Assembly: GCA_030697555.1 (NCBI GenBank)
Contig: JAUYPV010000088.1
Span: 1 to 35,268, forward strand
Origin: Hyphomonadaceae bacterium
GTDB taxonomy: Bacteria > Pseudomonadota > Alphaproteobacteria > Caulobacterales > Hyphomonadaceae
Direction of reading: 5' to 3'
Length of the DNA: 35,268 nucleotides
Position numbers and translations under genes: made by a program. Below are positions 1 through 8,302 of the stretch, in pieces. Positions within the stretch are counted from its first letter, which is position 1; every line of letters begins with the position of its first letter. The notes under the pieces were generated by a model. It made no database searches. It saw only the letters and a list, made by a program, of their open reading frames with translations, and was not told the DNA's origin.

Positions 1-236
1 GGACGGTCGAGGCAGCCGAGGACGTTCATCAGGGTCGACTTGCCGGAGCCGGATGCGCCGACGATGGCGACCATCTCGCCGCTTTCGATGGTGAGGCTGA
101 CGTCTTTCAGGGCGACGACGACCTCGTCGCCGGCCGGAAATTCGCGGCGGACTTTCCTGAGTTCGATCAGCGGCGGAGCGGCGCGCGCGGGCGTGGCGTG
201 CGGGCGTGGCCAGGTTGAGGTATCGGCTGGGGTCAC
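1..236 (-). CDS. macB: MacB-type ABC transporter ATP-binding protein, N-terminal fragment
   Basis: Only about 78 codons of the 5' end lie in the window; the rest is beyond position 1. The minus-strand translation reaches a Walker A motif (GASGSGKST) followed by [11 protein letters not shown], which is characteristic of MacB/LolD-type ATPases. These power export by a periplasmic adaptor and an outer-membrane channel, using macrolides or other amphipathic substrates in known cases. The start is taken as GTG at 236-234 because it overlaps the macA stop codon as GTGA and a GGAGG sits just upstream, so the two genes are translationally coupled. The roughly 20 residues before the ABC domain are Pro/Ala-rich and unremarkable. 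Substrate cannot be told from the sequence. Confidence 0.88.
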   Translation of the reverse strand, partial: MTPADTSTWPRPHATPARAAPPLIELRKVRREFPAGDEVVVALKDVSLTIESGEMVAIVGASGSGKSTLMNVLGCLDR

Positions 237-1612
237 GGGCTGCCTCCGCCGCCGCCGCCGCGGCGACCGCCGGCCATCGGGTTGAGCGGGTTGCGCTGCT
301 GGGCGGCGTTGCGGTTGGTCTGTTGCTGCGCGGCCGTGACTTCGGCGACGACAACCTTTTCGCCTTCGTTGAGGCCTTCAAGCACCTGCGCTTCGACGCT
401 GGTGTTGATGCCGATCTTGACGGCTCGCTCTTCGGTCTTGCCGTTCTCGCCGACGACCTTGACGGAGTAGGTCGCATTGCGGCCGCGGCCTTTGCGCTCC
501 AGCGCGGCGGAGGGCACGGTGATTGCGTCCTTGGCGGACGCCTGCACGATGTAGACCTGCGCGGTCATGCCGGTGCGCAGCTTGCCGTCCTTGTTATCGA
601 CGTCGAACAGGCCGTTGTAGTAGACGGCGCTTGCGGAAGAGGCCGAGCTGGACGAGGAGGTCTGGTTCTCGATCGAGTCGGGCGCGGGCGCGACGGCGCG
701 CAGCTTGGCGTAGTGGCGGCGCTGGGTGTCGCCCAGCGTGGTGAAGTAGACCGACTGGCCGGCGGTGACCTTTTCGACGTCGGCTTCCGAGATCTCGGCG
801 CTGACGGTCATTTGCTCGAGCTGGGCGAGCATGACGATGGTGGGCGCTGACTGGTTGGCGTTCACCGTCTGGCCTTCCTCGGTGACGATGGCGACGATGG
901 TGCCGTCCATGGGGGCGACGATCTTGGTGTAGCCGAGGTTCGTTTCGGCGGTGTTGAGCTGGAGCGAGGCCTGTTTGATCTGCGCATCGGCCGCGGCGAG
1001 GTTGGCGCGGGCATTGGCCAGGCGGGACTGGGCGGATTCAAAATCGGCCTTGGCGGCGGCGCCTTCAGCGAACAGCCGTTGCTGACGCGCGTAATCGAGT
1101 TGCGCTTCGGTGAGGCTGGCGGCGGCGGCCGAGCGCTGGGCGCGCACGTTGGACAAGCCGGCCTGTGCGTTGCTGACGGTGTTGGTTTGCGTGCGAGCAT
1201 CGATCTCGGCGATGGGATCGCCGGCCTTCACGGTGTCGCCCAGTTCGACGTAGAGCTTCTTCACCTGGCCGGAAGCCTGGGCGCCGACGCTGACGAGCTT
1301 CGAGGGTTCGAGGATGCCAGTGGCGAGCACGGTCTGCTCGATGTCTCCGCGGGTGACTTCGGCGGTGACGATCTCGGCTTTCTTTTCACCACCGCCAAAA
1401 ATCATCCAGGCGCCGAGCGCGATCACGGCGACGATGGCGGCGCCGAGCCAGGGGCGCAGCTTTCGCGGGATGGCGGAGAGGAAGCCTCGCTTCTCTGGCG
1501 GGGCGGCTTCATCCGCTTCGGGCGCGAGCGCGAGCTGGTCCTGGTCGATGGTGGTGTCGAGCGGCACGGGGAGGCCCTCCAAGTCTTTGCGTCGTAGTTT
1601 CAACGCAGACAT
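233..1612 (-). CDS. macA: MacA-like periplasmic adaptor (membrane fusion protein), 459 aa
   Basis: This is an RND/HlyD-type adaptor that would link MacB in the inner membrane to an outer-membrane TolC-type channel. One N-terminal membrane anchor lies at about residues 53-72, after a 50-residue cytoplasmic N terminus. The biotinyl-lipoyl half-motif ([20 protein letters not shown]) follows at about residue 107. Next come an Ala/Gln-rich coiled-coil hairpin (about 145-220), the second lipoyl half ([15 protein letters not shown]) and beta-barrel and membrane-proximal domains. A serine-rich stretch ([11 protein letters not shown]) precedes the [10 protein letters not shown] segment, and the C terminus is a Gly/Arg tail. 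Length is longer than E. coli MacA (about 370 aa) mainly because of the N-terminal extension and the tail. The gene overlaps macB by 4 nt. No TolC gene is present in the window. Confidence 0.9.
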   Translation of the reverse strand: MSALKLRRKDLEGLPVPLDTTIDQDQLALAPEADEAAPPEKRGFLSAIPRKLRPWLGAAIVAVIALGAWMIFGGGEKKAEIVTAEVTRGDIEQTVLATGILEPSKLVSVGAQASGQVKKLYVELGDTVKAGDPIAEIDARTQTNTVSNAQAGLSNVRAQRSAAAASLTEAQLDYARQQRLFAEGAAAKADFESAQSRLANARANLAAADAQIKQASLQLNTAETNLGYTKIVAPMDGTIVAIVTEEGQTVNANQSAPTIVMLAQLEQMTVSAEISEADVEKVTAGQSVYFTTLGDTQRRHYAKLRAVAPAPDSIENQTSSSSSASSASAVYYNGLFDVDNKDGKLRTGMTAQVYIVQASAKDAITVPSAALERKGRGRNATYSVKVVGENGKTEERAVKIGINTSVEAQVLEGLNEGEKVVVAEVTAAQQQTNRNAAQQRNPLNPMAGGRRGGGGGGSP

Positions 1613-1771
1613 GAGGCCGATGTGTCGGTCGAGGCTCTATAGTTTTGGCGCCAACCCGTCCCAGAGGGCGGGTTTGGGACAATCGATTACATCTCTCGCC
1701 GCTTCGTGATGGAACCGGATGAACAGATGTTTGGATTGGGCGTTGATTGTCTCGCGCCAACTTCAAGTCCG

Positions 1772-3160
1772 TCAGAACTGGAACAGCAGTTCCGTGTAGC
1801 CGAAATAGCTGTCGCCCTCGAGCGTGGCGTTGGGCGCTGTCTTGAGGAAGTCGTCGCGGATGAAGGCGGCGGCGCCGAAGGTGAGGCGAATGCTGTCGGG
1901 GATGACCTGGTGGCGCCAGCGCAGTTCGACCTGCGTGCCGACATTGTCGCCTGAGGCGCCGGTTGCATCGCGCACGCCGGAATTGCCGAAGATGTCGGTG
2001 GGGCTGTCGAGCTTCACTTGGCGGACCATGCTCATCAATTCGTTGGTCTTGTTTGGCTTGAGTTCGAGGCGCACGCCGGGCGAGTCGAGGTTGGAGCGGA
2101 AGATAGCGCCCCAGATGCTCGTCGGGCCGAACTCGAAGGAGCGGTCGCCGAACAGCGGGTCGAAGCGTTCGCTGTCGAGGTCGGCCGGGGAGTTGTCACC
2201 TGAGGCGAAGTCGTAGTGAAACGAGACGCGCGGCGCCCACGCGGTGTCGAAGGTGTAGCCAGCTTCGAGGTGGGCCATGTCGGCGTCGTGATCGAGGTCG
2301 GTGAGGTCGGCGGGGTTGGCGGTGGCGCGAACGCTGCCGGTCTGGCGCACGTATTCGAGGTCGAAGTCGAACGTCGCGGCCTTGGGTGCGCGCTTGAGGC
2401 GGACGCCGAAGGTGGAAAGATCGCGGTTGCGCGTCGGGACGTCGCTGGCGTCATCTTCGTCGAGGTCGAAGAGGTAAATCTCGCCGACAGCGTCGATGGG
2501 GAGTTTGGCTTCGAAGGCGATGCCGGCGAAGCGCGTTTCTTCTGCCGTCTTGTTAAGCTCGACGTCGTTGTCGAGTGCGGACTCGACATCGGTTGGCGCG
2601 CGGTTGACCGGGGCGGTGTAAAAGCCGGTGAGCTTCACGCCCTGTGACGTGGTCCACACGCCGCGCACACCGTCGAAACTTGCGAGGACGTTGCGGAAGC
2701 CGGCCCGCGCGACGAGGCGGCGGCCGCCTATGTCCATGGAGAAGCGGCCAGCCATGAGATCAAAGCTGGCGCCGTCCATCAGGAAGTCCTTGGGGCGCCA
2801 GGCGACGTAGAGCTGGATTGGCTCGAGTGCGTCGACTTCCGCGGGCGTGCCGCCGCCTTCATTGCCGATCAGGCGGCGCGTGTCCTGGATCTCGCCGCCG
2901 AGGATGATGGCGCCGGTGTCGGCTTCGAGCTTCAGCAGCGACTGGACGCCGAGATATTCGTCATCGCCGGTGCGGCCGGCAAAGAATTGGTTGGCCAGCG
3001 TTTCGTAGCGCGGACGGATGGAGCCCGAGAGCTTGAGCCAGTCGGGCGCGCCGACGGCTGCCTGTAGCCGGAACGGCTTTTCAGCCTCCTGCGCAAAGGC
3101 CGGCAAAGATGCGAGACAGAGCCCGGCAATCGCCAGGCTGCGGATGAGAAAAGACGCCAT
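1772..3160 (-). CDS. Alginate-export-type outer-membrane porin, 462 aa
   Basis: The protein begins with a clear Sec signal peptide (MASFLIRSLAIAGLCLASLP, cleavage likely after AFA at residue 23). It continues as alternating amphipathic beta strands and ends in an aromatic residue (GYTELLFQF), the usual outer-membrane-barrel C-terminal signal. The segments LSGSIRPRYETLANQFF, FDLMAGRFSMDIGGRRLVAR and DTRRLIGNE resemble the alginate-export family of 18-stranded porins, many of which are not alginate-specific. I chose ATG at 3160 because upstream codons in the same frame would only add a non-signal N terminus. The gene stands alone between macA (about 160 bp downstream) and the divergent Rrf2 gene. 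The family call is solid; the substrate is unknown. Confidence 0.75.
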   Translation of the reverse strand: MASFLIRSLAIAGLCLASLPAFAQEAEKPFRLQAAVGAPDWLKLSGSIRPRYETLANQFFAGRTGDDEYLGVQSLLKLEADTGAIILGGEIQDTRRLIGNEGGGTPAEVDALEPIQLYVAWRPKDFLMDGASFDLMAGRFSMDIGGRRLVARAGFRNVLASFDGVRGVWTTSQGVKLTGFYTAPVNRAPTDVESALDNDVELNKTAEETRFAGIAFEAKLPIDAVGEIYLFDLDEDDASDVPTRNRDLSTFGVRLKRAPKAATFDFDLEYVRQTGSVRATANPADLTDLDHDADMAHLEAGYTFDTAWAPRVSFHYDFASGDNSPADLDSERFDPLFGDRSFEFGPTSIWGAIFRSNLDSPGVRLELKPNKTNELMSMVRQVKLDSPTDIFGNSGVRDATGASGDNVGTQVELRWRHQVIPDSIRLTFGAAAFIRDDFLKTAPNATLEGDSYFGYTELLFQF

Positions 3161-3272
3161 GGGGCCCGTCCATCTGATGCGGCCGCCATCTGTCACAAAA
3201 CTGAAGCAACAGGCAGGCGGATTCTTCGGGCAGGGGAGCACCGCGGGACGAAATCCGCTTCCTTTGCTGCGG

Positions 3273-3300
3273 TTTACTAACTCTACAAAGTCGATATAGT
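3273..3300 (+). promoter_or_regulatory. Putative promoter/operator of the Rrf2 regulator gene
   Basis: TTTACT (3273-3278) and TATAGT (3295-3300) are separated by 16 nt and give a plausible sigma-70-type promoter about 60 nt before the Rrf2 start. The block from CTAACT to AGTTTTAG forms a loose dyad across it, which is where an autoregulating Rrf2 dimer would be expected to sit. The -35 match is only moderate. Confidence 0.35.
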
Positions 3301-3360
3301 TTTAGGTGGGGCCGATAAGTCCATGGTCGGCAAGCGGGTGGGGGAAAGCGAACCGAGGCG

Positions 3361-3807
3361 ATGATTTCCCAGAAGGCGAAGTACGCATTGCGCGCCCTGG
3401 TCGCGCTCGCCAAGCGGCCGCCCGGACAGCCCACCTTCATCGGCGACATTGCCGAGAGCCAGAGCATCCCGAAGAAATTCCTCGAGCAGATCCTGCTCGA
3501 CCTAAAACATCACGGCCTGGTGCTGTCGAGGCGCGGAAAGGCCGGTGGTTACGGGCTTTTGCGGCCTGCGGACACGATCTCGTTCGGCGAGGTGCTGCGC
3601 ATTATCGACGGGCCGATCGCTCCTTTGCCATGCCTGTCGAAGATCGCCTACCGGCGCTGCGACGACTGCAAGGAAGAGGCGTCCTGCGAGGTCCGCCGGG
3701 TGTTCGCGCAGGTGGCGGATGCGACGCGCGGCGTGCTCGACCGGACGACTATCGCCGACGCGATCAGCGAGCGCCTGCCGCCCCGTTTGCGGGATGCGGT
3801 CGCCTGA
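3361..3807 (+). CDS. Rrf2-family transcriptional regulator with four cysteines, 148 aa
   Basis: The N terminus ([18 protein letters not shown]) and the wing segment [20 protein letters not shown] are typical of the Rrf2 winged-helix family, which includes IscR, NsrR, RirA and CymR. Four cysteines cluster at residues 91, 100, 103 and 109 (PLPC...[13 protein letters not shown]). That spacing, C-X8-C-X2-C-X5-C, covers the region where IscR, NsrR and RirA bind an Fe-S cluster with three cysteines. The gene lies 62 bp upstream of sbp in the same direction. I infer that it controls the sulfate importer in response to sulfur or Fe-S status, as CymR controls sulfur genes in Firmicutes, although CymR itself carries no cluster. 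The start is ATG at 3361, and length is normal for the family. Confidence 0.88.
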   Translation: MISQKAKYALRALVALAKRPPGQPTFIGDIAESQSIPKKFLEQILLDLKHHGLVLSRRGKAGGYGLLRPADTISFGEVLRIIDGPIAPLPCLSKIAYRRCDDCKEEASCEVRRVFAQVADATRGVLDRTTIADAISERLPPRLRDAVA

Positions 3808-3816
3808 CCCCTGACT

Positions 3817-3849
3817 TTGACAAACACGACCTCAGCACTAGTGTAATAG
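3817..3849 (+). promoter_or_regulatory. Putative sbp-cysTWA promoter with palindrome
   Basis: A consensus -35 box TTGACA lies at 3817-3822. Possible -10 boxes are TGTAAT (3842-3847, spacing 19) or AGTGTA (3840-3845, spacing 17). A perfect 8-bp palindrome CACTAGTG (3836-3843) sits in the spacer and runs into the -10 region, a position suited to repression. The promoter falls between the Rrf2 stop (3807) and the sbp start (3870). The long spacing for the better -10 leaves the call uncertain. Confidence 0.4.
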
Positions 3850-3869
3850 GGAGCCCCGGAGGACTCCCG

Positions 3870-4886
3870 ATGCGACTGAAGCTTTTCGCGCTCGCAGCCG
3901 CGATCGCGCTTGCCGCATGCGGCGAGCAGCAGAATGCAGGGGCAGTGACTCTTCTCAACGTGTCCTACGACCCGACGCGGGAACTCTACGAGGACTTCAA
4001 CGCCGACTTTGCCGCGACCTACAAGACCGAGGATGGGAAGACCGTGAAGGTCAACATGTCCCATGGCGGCTCGGGCAAGCAGGCGAGGGCGGTGATCGAC
4101 GGGCTGGACGCGGACGTGGTGACGCTCGCGCTGCAGAACGACATCGACCAGATCGCGAAGCAGACCGGCAAGATTCCCACCGACTGGCGGGGCAAGTTGC
4201 CTTCCAATTCGGCGCCCTATACCTCGACCATGGTGTTCGTCGTGCGCGCGGGGAACAGCAAGAACATCCGCGACTGGCCTGACCTGGCGACGCCGGGCGT
4301 GCAGGTCGTGCTGCCGAACCCGAAGACGTCGGGCGGCGCGAAGTGGAACTATCTCGCGGCCTGGGCTTTTGGGAGCAAGCAGTTCGCGGGCGACGAAGCC
4401 AAGATCAAGGAATTCGTCGGCACGATCTACAAGAACGCGCCGTTGCTCGACACGGGCGCGCGCGCGTCAACGACAAGTTTCGCGCAGCGCGGCATCGGCG
4501 ACGTGCTGGTGACATGGGAGAATGAGGCTTATCTCTCGCTCGATGAGTTCGGGGCAGACAAGTACGAGATTGTCTATCCTTCCATGTCGATCCTCGCCGA
4601 GCCGCCGGTTGCGGTGGTGCAGGGCAATGCCGACAAGCACGGCCTGACCAAGGTGGCCGAGGACTATCTCAAGCATCTCTATTCGCCGGCTGGTCAGAAG
4701 ATCGTGGCCAAGCATTATTACCGGCCGCACGATGCGGCGACCGCCGATCCGGCCGATGTTGCGCGCTTCAAGCAGATCGAGATGGTGAAGATCGACGATC
4801 CGCTGTTCGGCGGATGGGCTGCTGCGCAGGCCAAGCATTTCGACGAAGGCGCATTGTTCGACCAGATCTACCAGCCGGCGAGATAG
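3870..4886 (+). CDS. sbp: Sulfate-binding protein of the CysTWA importer, probable lipoprotein, 338 aa
   Basis: The protein captures sulfate (or thiosulfate) outside the inner membrane and hands it to CysTW. The family signature [15 protein letters not shown] follows the signal region. Further conserved segments are [37 protein letters not shown] and VTWENEAY. The N terminus [17 protein letters not shown] has a lipobox-like LAAC with Cys17, so the mature protein is probably lipid-anchored rather than freely periplasmic. The same frame is open much further upstream, but ATG at 3870 is chosen because GGAGGA (3858-3863) sits 6 nt before it and the signal peptide starts there. It is first in the operon and ends 3 nt before cysT. 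Confidence 0.93.
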   Translation: MRLKLFALAAAIALAACGEQQNAGAVTLLNVSYDPTRELYEDFNADFAATYKTEDGKTVKVNMSHGGSGKQARAVIDGLDADVVTLALQNDIDQIAKQTGKIPTDWRGKLPSNSAPYTSTMVFVVRAGNSKNIRDWPDLATPGVQVVLPNPKTSGGAKWNYLAAWAFGSKQFAGDEAKIKEFVGTIYKNAPLLDTGARASTTSFAQRGIGDVLVTWENEAYLSLDEFGADKYEIVYPSMSILAEPPVAVVQGNADKHGLTKVAEDYLKHLYSPAGQKIVAKHYYRPHDAATADPADVARFKQIEMVKIDDPLFGGWAAAQAKHFDEGALFDQIYQPAR

Positions 4887-4889
4887 CGC

Positions 4890-5756
4890 ATGACTGCATC
4901 CGCGCCGGGGGCGGCGCAGAACTTCCGCTGGCGGCGGCGCAGCGTCCTGCCGGGCTTCGGCCTGAGCCTGGGATACACGATCGCGTACCTGTCGCTGATC
5001 GTCCTGATCCCGCTGGCAGGGCTGGCGTTCTCGTCGGCGCAGCTTGGCTGGTCGGAGTTCTGGCGCATCGCGACGGACCCGCGCGTGGCGCAAGCGCTGT
5101 GGCTCAGCTTCAGCGCGGCGATGGTGGCGGCGATCGTCAACACCATCTTCGGCGTGCTCGTGGCGTGGGTGCTGGTGCGCTATCGGTTTCCGGGGCGGCG
5201 CTGGCTGGATGCGGCGGTCGATTTGCCATTTGCGTTGCCCACCGCCGTGGCGGGCATCGCGCTGGCGACGCTCTATGCGCCCAACGGTCCGTTCGGGACG
5301 ATCCTCGACGACTGGTTCAACGTGAAAGTCTCGAATACGCCGCTGGGCGTAACGATGGCGCTGATCTTCGTCGGCCTGCCGTTCGTGGTGCGGACGGTGC
5401 AGCCGGTGCTGGAAGAGATCGACCGCGAGACCGAGGAAGTTTCAGCGACGCTGGGCGCCGGCCGCTGGCGCACGGTTACGCGCGTGATCTTTCCTGGCAT
5501 CTTTCCGGCGATCCTCACTGGCTTCGCGCTTTCGTTCGCACGAGGCGTCGGCGAATACGGGTCGGTGATCTTCGTCGCCGGGAACATTCCCTATCTTTCG
5601 GAAATTGCGCCGCTGCTGATCGTGATCCGGCTGGAGGAGCACAACTATGCCGGCGCGACGGCGATCGCGGCGATCATGCTGGTCATCTCGTTCGCGCTGC
5701 TGCTGGTGATCAACCTGCTGCAGTCGTGGAGCCGGAGGTGGTTCGGCCATGTCTGA
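4890..5756 (+). CDS. cysT: Sulfate ABC transporter permease CysT, 288 aa
   Basis: CysT is an inner-membrane permease that forms the sulfate channel as a heterodimer with CysW. The sequence has about six hydrophobic segments, beginning with LSLGYTIAYLSLIVLIPLAG. The EAA loop that docks on the ATPase is seen as EVSATLGAGRWRTVTRVIFP, followed by ARGVGEYGSVIFVAGN, which is typical of CysT/CysU. Length matches the family. The gene starts 3 nt after sbp and its end overlaps cysW by 8 nt, so it is co-translated with its partner. I see nothing unusual in it. Confidence 0.95.
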   Translation: MTASAPGAAQNFRWRRRSVLPGFGLSLGYTIAYLSLIVLIPLAGLAFSSAQLGWSEFWRIATDPRVAQALWLSFSAAMVAAIVNTIFGVLVAWVLVRYRFPGRRWLDAAVDLPFALPTAVAGIALATLYAPNGPFGTILDDWFNVKVSNTPLGVTMALIFVGLPFVVRTVQPVLEEIDRETEEVSATLGAGRWRTVTRVIFPGIFPAILTGFALSFARGVGEYGSVIFVAGNIPYLSEIAPLLIVIRLEEHNYAGATAIAAIMLVISFALLLVINLLQSWSRRWFGHV

Positions 5757-6621
5757 GGCGGCGTCTGCAAAGAAGCACAGGACGCGCCAGGCGGTCGGCG
5801 AGGGGCCGCGCACGCGCGTGGCGCTGCTGACGGTGGCGATTGTGTTCCTCGGCGTGATCCTGATCGCGCCGCTGTTGGTGGTGTTCGTCGCCGCGCTCAG
5901 CCGCGGCATTGGCGTCTATATCGATGCGCTGAACATGCCGGACACGATGTCGGCGCTGAGGCTGACACTGCTCGTCGCGTTCATTGCGGTGCCCGCCAAC
6001 CTGGTGTTCGGCGTGGCGGCGGCATGGTGCATCGCCAAGTTCGATTTCAAGGGCAAGGCGTTCCTGCTGACGTTGATCGACCTGCCGTTCGCGGTATCGC
6101 CGGTCGTGTCGGGACTGATCTTCGTGCTGCTGTTCGGCGCCAACAGCCTGATCGGGCCGTGGCTGGCCGACAACAATATAAAGATCCTGTTCGCGGTGCC
6201 GGGCATCGTCATCGCTACGATCTTCATCACCTTCCCCTTTGTCGCCCGCGAACTGATCCCGCTGATGCAGCAACAGGGGTCGTCGGAAGAGGAGGCGTCT
6301 GTGTCGCTCGGCGCGAGCGGATGGCGGACGTTCTTTCTGGTGACGCTGCCCAACGTGAAATGGGGACTGCTCTACGGCGTCCTGCTCTGCAATGCGCGCG
6401 CGATGGGCGAATTCGGAGCGGTTTCGGTCGTTTCGGGGCACATCAGGGGACTCACCAACACGCTGCCCCTGCACATCGAAATCCTCTACAACGACAACAA
6501 GGCTGCCGCGGCATTCGCCGTGGCGTCCTTGCTCGCCGCGCTTGCCCTTGTCACTCTGGCGATTAAGACGCTGCTCGAAGCCCGGTTCGCCGGCGAACTC
6601 GCCGCGCAGCGGCGCCATTGA
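5749..6621 (+). CDS. cysW: Sulfate ABC transporter permease CysW, 290 aa
   Basis: CysW is the second permease subunit of the sulfate importer. After a basic 25-residue cytoplasmic N terminus it has about six membrane segments, starting with VALLTVAIVFLGVILIAPLL. The EAA loop is EEASVSLGASGWRTFFLVTL, and the downstream segment NARAMGEFGAVSVVSGHIRG is a CysW hallmark. The C-terminal LPLHIEILYNDNKAAAAFAV is also typical. The ATG at 5749 overlaps the end of cysT. The gene ends 20 nt before the preferred cysA start. Confidence 0.95.
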   Translation: MSEAASAKKHRTRQAVGEGPRTRVALLTVAIVFLGVILIAPLLVVFVAALSRGIGVYIDALNMPDTMSALRLTLLVAFIAVPANLVFGVAAAWCIAKFDFKGKAFLLTLIDLPFAVSPVVSGLIFVLLFGANSLIGPWLADNNIKILFAVPGIVIATIFITFPFVARELIPLMQQQGSSEEEASVSLGASGWRTFFLVTLPNVKWGLLYGVLLCNARAMGEFGAVSVVSGHIRGLTNTLPLHIEILYNDNKAAAAFAVASLLAALALVTLAIKTLLEARFAGELAAQRRH

Positions 6622-6641
6622 ACCGGAGTACTTGGAGTTTT

Positions 6642-7763
6642 ATGCAGGTCCGCGTCGTCAACGTAAACAAGCGCTATGTCGGCATCGCCGCGCTCGATGA
6701 CGTGTCGCTGAACGTCGAGCCAGGCGAACTCGTCGCGCTGCTGGGCCCGTCGGGCTCGGGCAAGACGACGCTGCTGCGGACCATCGCCGGTCTCGAAATA
6801 CCGGACTCGGGGAAGATCTTCTTCAACGACGAAGACACATCCGAAGGCCGCATCCAGAAGCGGCGCGTCGGCTTCGTGTTCCAGCACTACGCGCTGTTCA
6901 AGCATATGCGGGTGATGGACAACATCGCGTTCGGCCTGCGCGCGCGGCCAAGGAAGAACAAGCCGAAGGAATCGGAGATCAAGCGGCGGGTGATGGAGCT
7001 GCTCGACCTCGTGCAGCTCTCGGGCCTCGAGCGCCGTTTTCCGGCGCAGCTTTCCGGCGGGCAGCGACAACGCGTGGCGCTGGCGCGGGCGCTGGCGATC
7101 GAACCGAGCGTTCTGCTGCTGGACGAGCCGTTCGGTGCGCTTGACGCGCGCGTGCGGAAAGACCTGCGCCGCTGGCTGCGCGAGATCCACGACCGCACTG
7201 GACACACGACGCTGTTCGTCACGCACGACCAGGAAGAAGCGCTGGAGCTCGCCGATCGCGTCGTGGTGATGAACAAAGGCAAGATCGAACAATCCGCCAC
7301 GCCCGACGAAATCTATGACGAGCCGGCGACGCCGTTCGTCTTTTCCTTCATCGGCGAGTCGAGCGTGATCCCGGTGCAGGTCGGCAATGGCCGCGCCACT
7401 CTGGACGAGCGCGTGCTGGAACTCGATGTCGGGGGCCTGCCGGATGGACCAGCGCAGCTCTATCTGCGGCCGGAGGATGTTTCGCTGGTGACGGACGGGT
7501 CGCCGGGCATTCCCGGTCTTGTTGTTTCCACGCGGCGGATCGGGGGCATGCGGCGCGTCACCATCGAATGCGGCATGCTGCGCCATCGCATCGAGTTCGA
7601 CGCGCCGGCGGAGAACCAGATCGAAAACTCGCAGCGCCTGACCATCCAGATCAGTGGTGGCCGCGTCTATGGCGCGGGGGCCGAGGGCTACGAGACGGAG
7701 CGGCTCGCGTCTTCCGCTACGTCCGACTTCAAATGGGCCAAAGCCGAGGGCTGGCCGACCTGA
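6642..7763 (+). CDS. cysA: Sulfate ABC transporter ATPase CysA, 373 aa
   Basis: CysA is the cytoplasmic ATPase that drives sulfate uptake through CysTW. Counting from ATG at 6642, Walker A is GPSGSGKT (35-42), the Q-loop Gln is at 81, the signature LSGGQ is at 137-141, Walker B is VLLLDEP (157-163) and the switch His is at 195 (FVTHDQEEA). A C-terminal regulatory TOBE-like region follows from about residue 240 (RPEDVSLV near 280). An in-frame TTG at 6618 would overlap the cysW stop, but ATG at 6642 has TTGGAG 5 nt upstream and matches the usual N terminus. It is last in the operon and converges on the VOC gene at 7777. Confidence 0.95.
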   Translation: MQVRVVNVNKRYVGIAALDDVSLNVEPGELVALLGPSGSGKTTLLRTIAGLEIPDSGKIFFNDEDTSEGRIQKRRVGFVFQHYALFKHMRVMDNIAFGLRARPRKNKPKESEIKRRVMELLDLVQLSGLERRFPAQLSGGQRQRVALARALAIEPSVLLLDEPFGALDARVRKDLRRWLREIHDRTGHTTLFVTHDQEEALELADRVVVMNKGKIEQSATPDEIYDEPATPFVFSFIGESSVIPVQVGNGRATLDERVLELDVGGLPDGPAQLYLRPEDVSLVTDGSPGIPGLVVSTRRIGGMRRVTIECGMLRHRIEFDAPAENQIENSQRLTIQISGGRVYGAGAEGYETERLASSATSDFKWAKAEGWPT

Positions 7764-7776
7764 TCCTGTTTTCCGC

Positions 7777-8175
7777 TCAGGCCGGATGCTGGAAGCACAG
7801 CTCGTAGCCATCCGGATCGCGCAGATAGAGCTGGCGCATGCCATAGGGGGCGGTCTTCGGCGGATCGAGCGCAACGCCCCGCGCCTTCAGATAGTCGTAG
7901 ATCGCATCGGCCGACTGGCAGTTGAAGAAGAGGCCGGTGTCCTGGTGCGCCGCAATTCTCGCTTGATCGGGGGCAGGCGGACGTTCCGCCGCCTCGTAGT
8001 CGGTGTTGAGCATGAGCGATGAGCCGCCCAGCTTGAGCAGGCACCAATCGGCATCGTCTCCGCCGCCGCTGTCCGAGTCGAGCTGGAAGCCGAGCTTGTC
8101 GCGATAGAAGGCCAGCGCGCGCGGCATATCGTAGACCTGGATGAGGGGGCAGAGCGTTCCGACGCCGGGCATCAT
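7777..8175 (-). CDS. VOC-family (glyoxalase/bleomycin-resistance-like) protein, 132 aa
   Basis: One vicinal-oxygen-chelate domain is seen as two beta-alpha-beta-beta-beta modules: LIQVYDMPRALAFYRDKLGF at the start and LKARGVAL...QLYLRDPDGYELCFQ near the end. The RDPDGYEL motif near the C terminus carries the usual metal-ligand Glu. Members of the family range from lyases and dioxygenases to antibiotic-binding proteins, so no reaction can be assigned. The start is one of two adjacent ATGs (8175 or 8172). The gene is monocistronic and convergent with cysA; the 13-bp gap contains no clear terminator. Confidence 0.8.
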   Translation of the reverse strand: MMPGVGTLCPLIQVYDMPRALAFYRDKLGFQLDSDSGGGDDADWCLLKLGGSSLMLNTDYEAAERPPAPDQARIAAHQDTGLFFNCQSADAIYDYLKARGVALDPPKTAPYGMRQLYLRDPDGYELCFQHPA

Positions 8176-8302
8176 GGCTTCTCTCCGTTGAGCTTTTCCA
8201 GCTTCCCGCGGCTTTGTTTGCAGGTCCAGCGGTGATGTTTTTGCGCTGCGGCTTCAGGCAGCCTAGAGTCGGGCGAAAGAGAACAGGGCGCGGGAAACGG
8301 TC

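Noticed and set aside
233-1612. Serine-rich stretch and Gly-rich tail in MacA as a repeat or fusion
   Set aside because: Low-complexity linkers and tails occur in MacA proteins of this group, and the frame and family motifs are continuous across them.
1653-1674. AACCCG/CGGGTT hairpin between the porin and macA
   Set aside because: The stem is short and no T-run follows on the minus strand, so it is not a convincing terminator.
5710-6618. Minus-strand open frame of 302 codons opposite cysW
   Set aside because: Composition is almost only Arg, Gln, Glu, Asp and His, typical of the reverse of membrane-protein codons; no domain is recognisable.
6486-7874. Minus-strand open frame of 462 codons opposite cysA
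   Set aside because: Antisense shadow with low-complexity Arg/His/Asp content; the plus-strand ATPase motifs are decisive.
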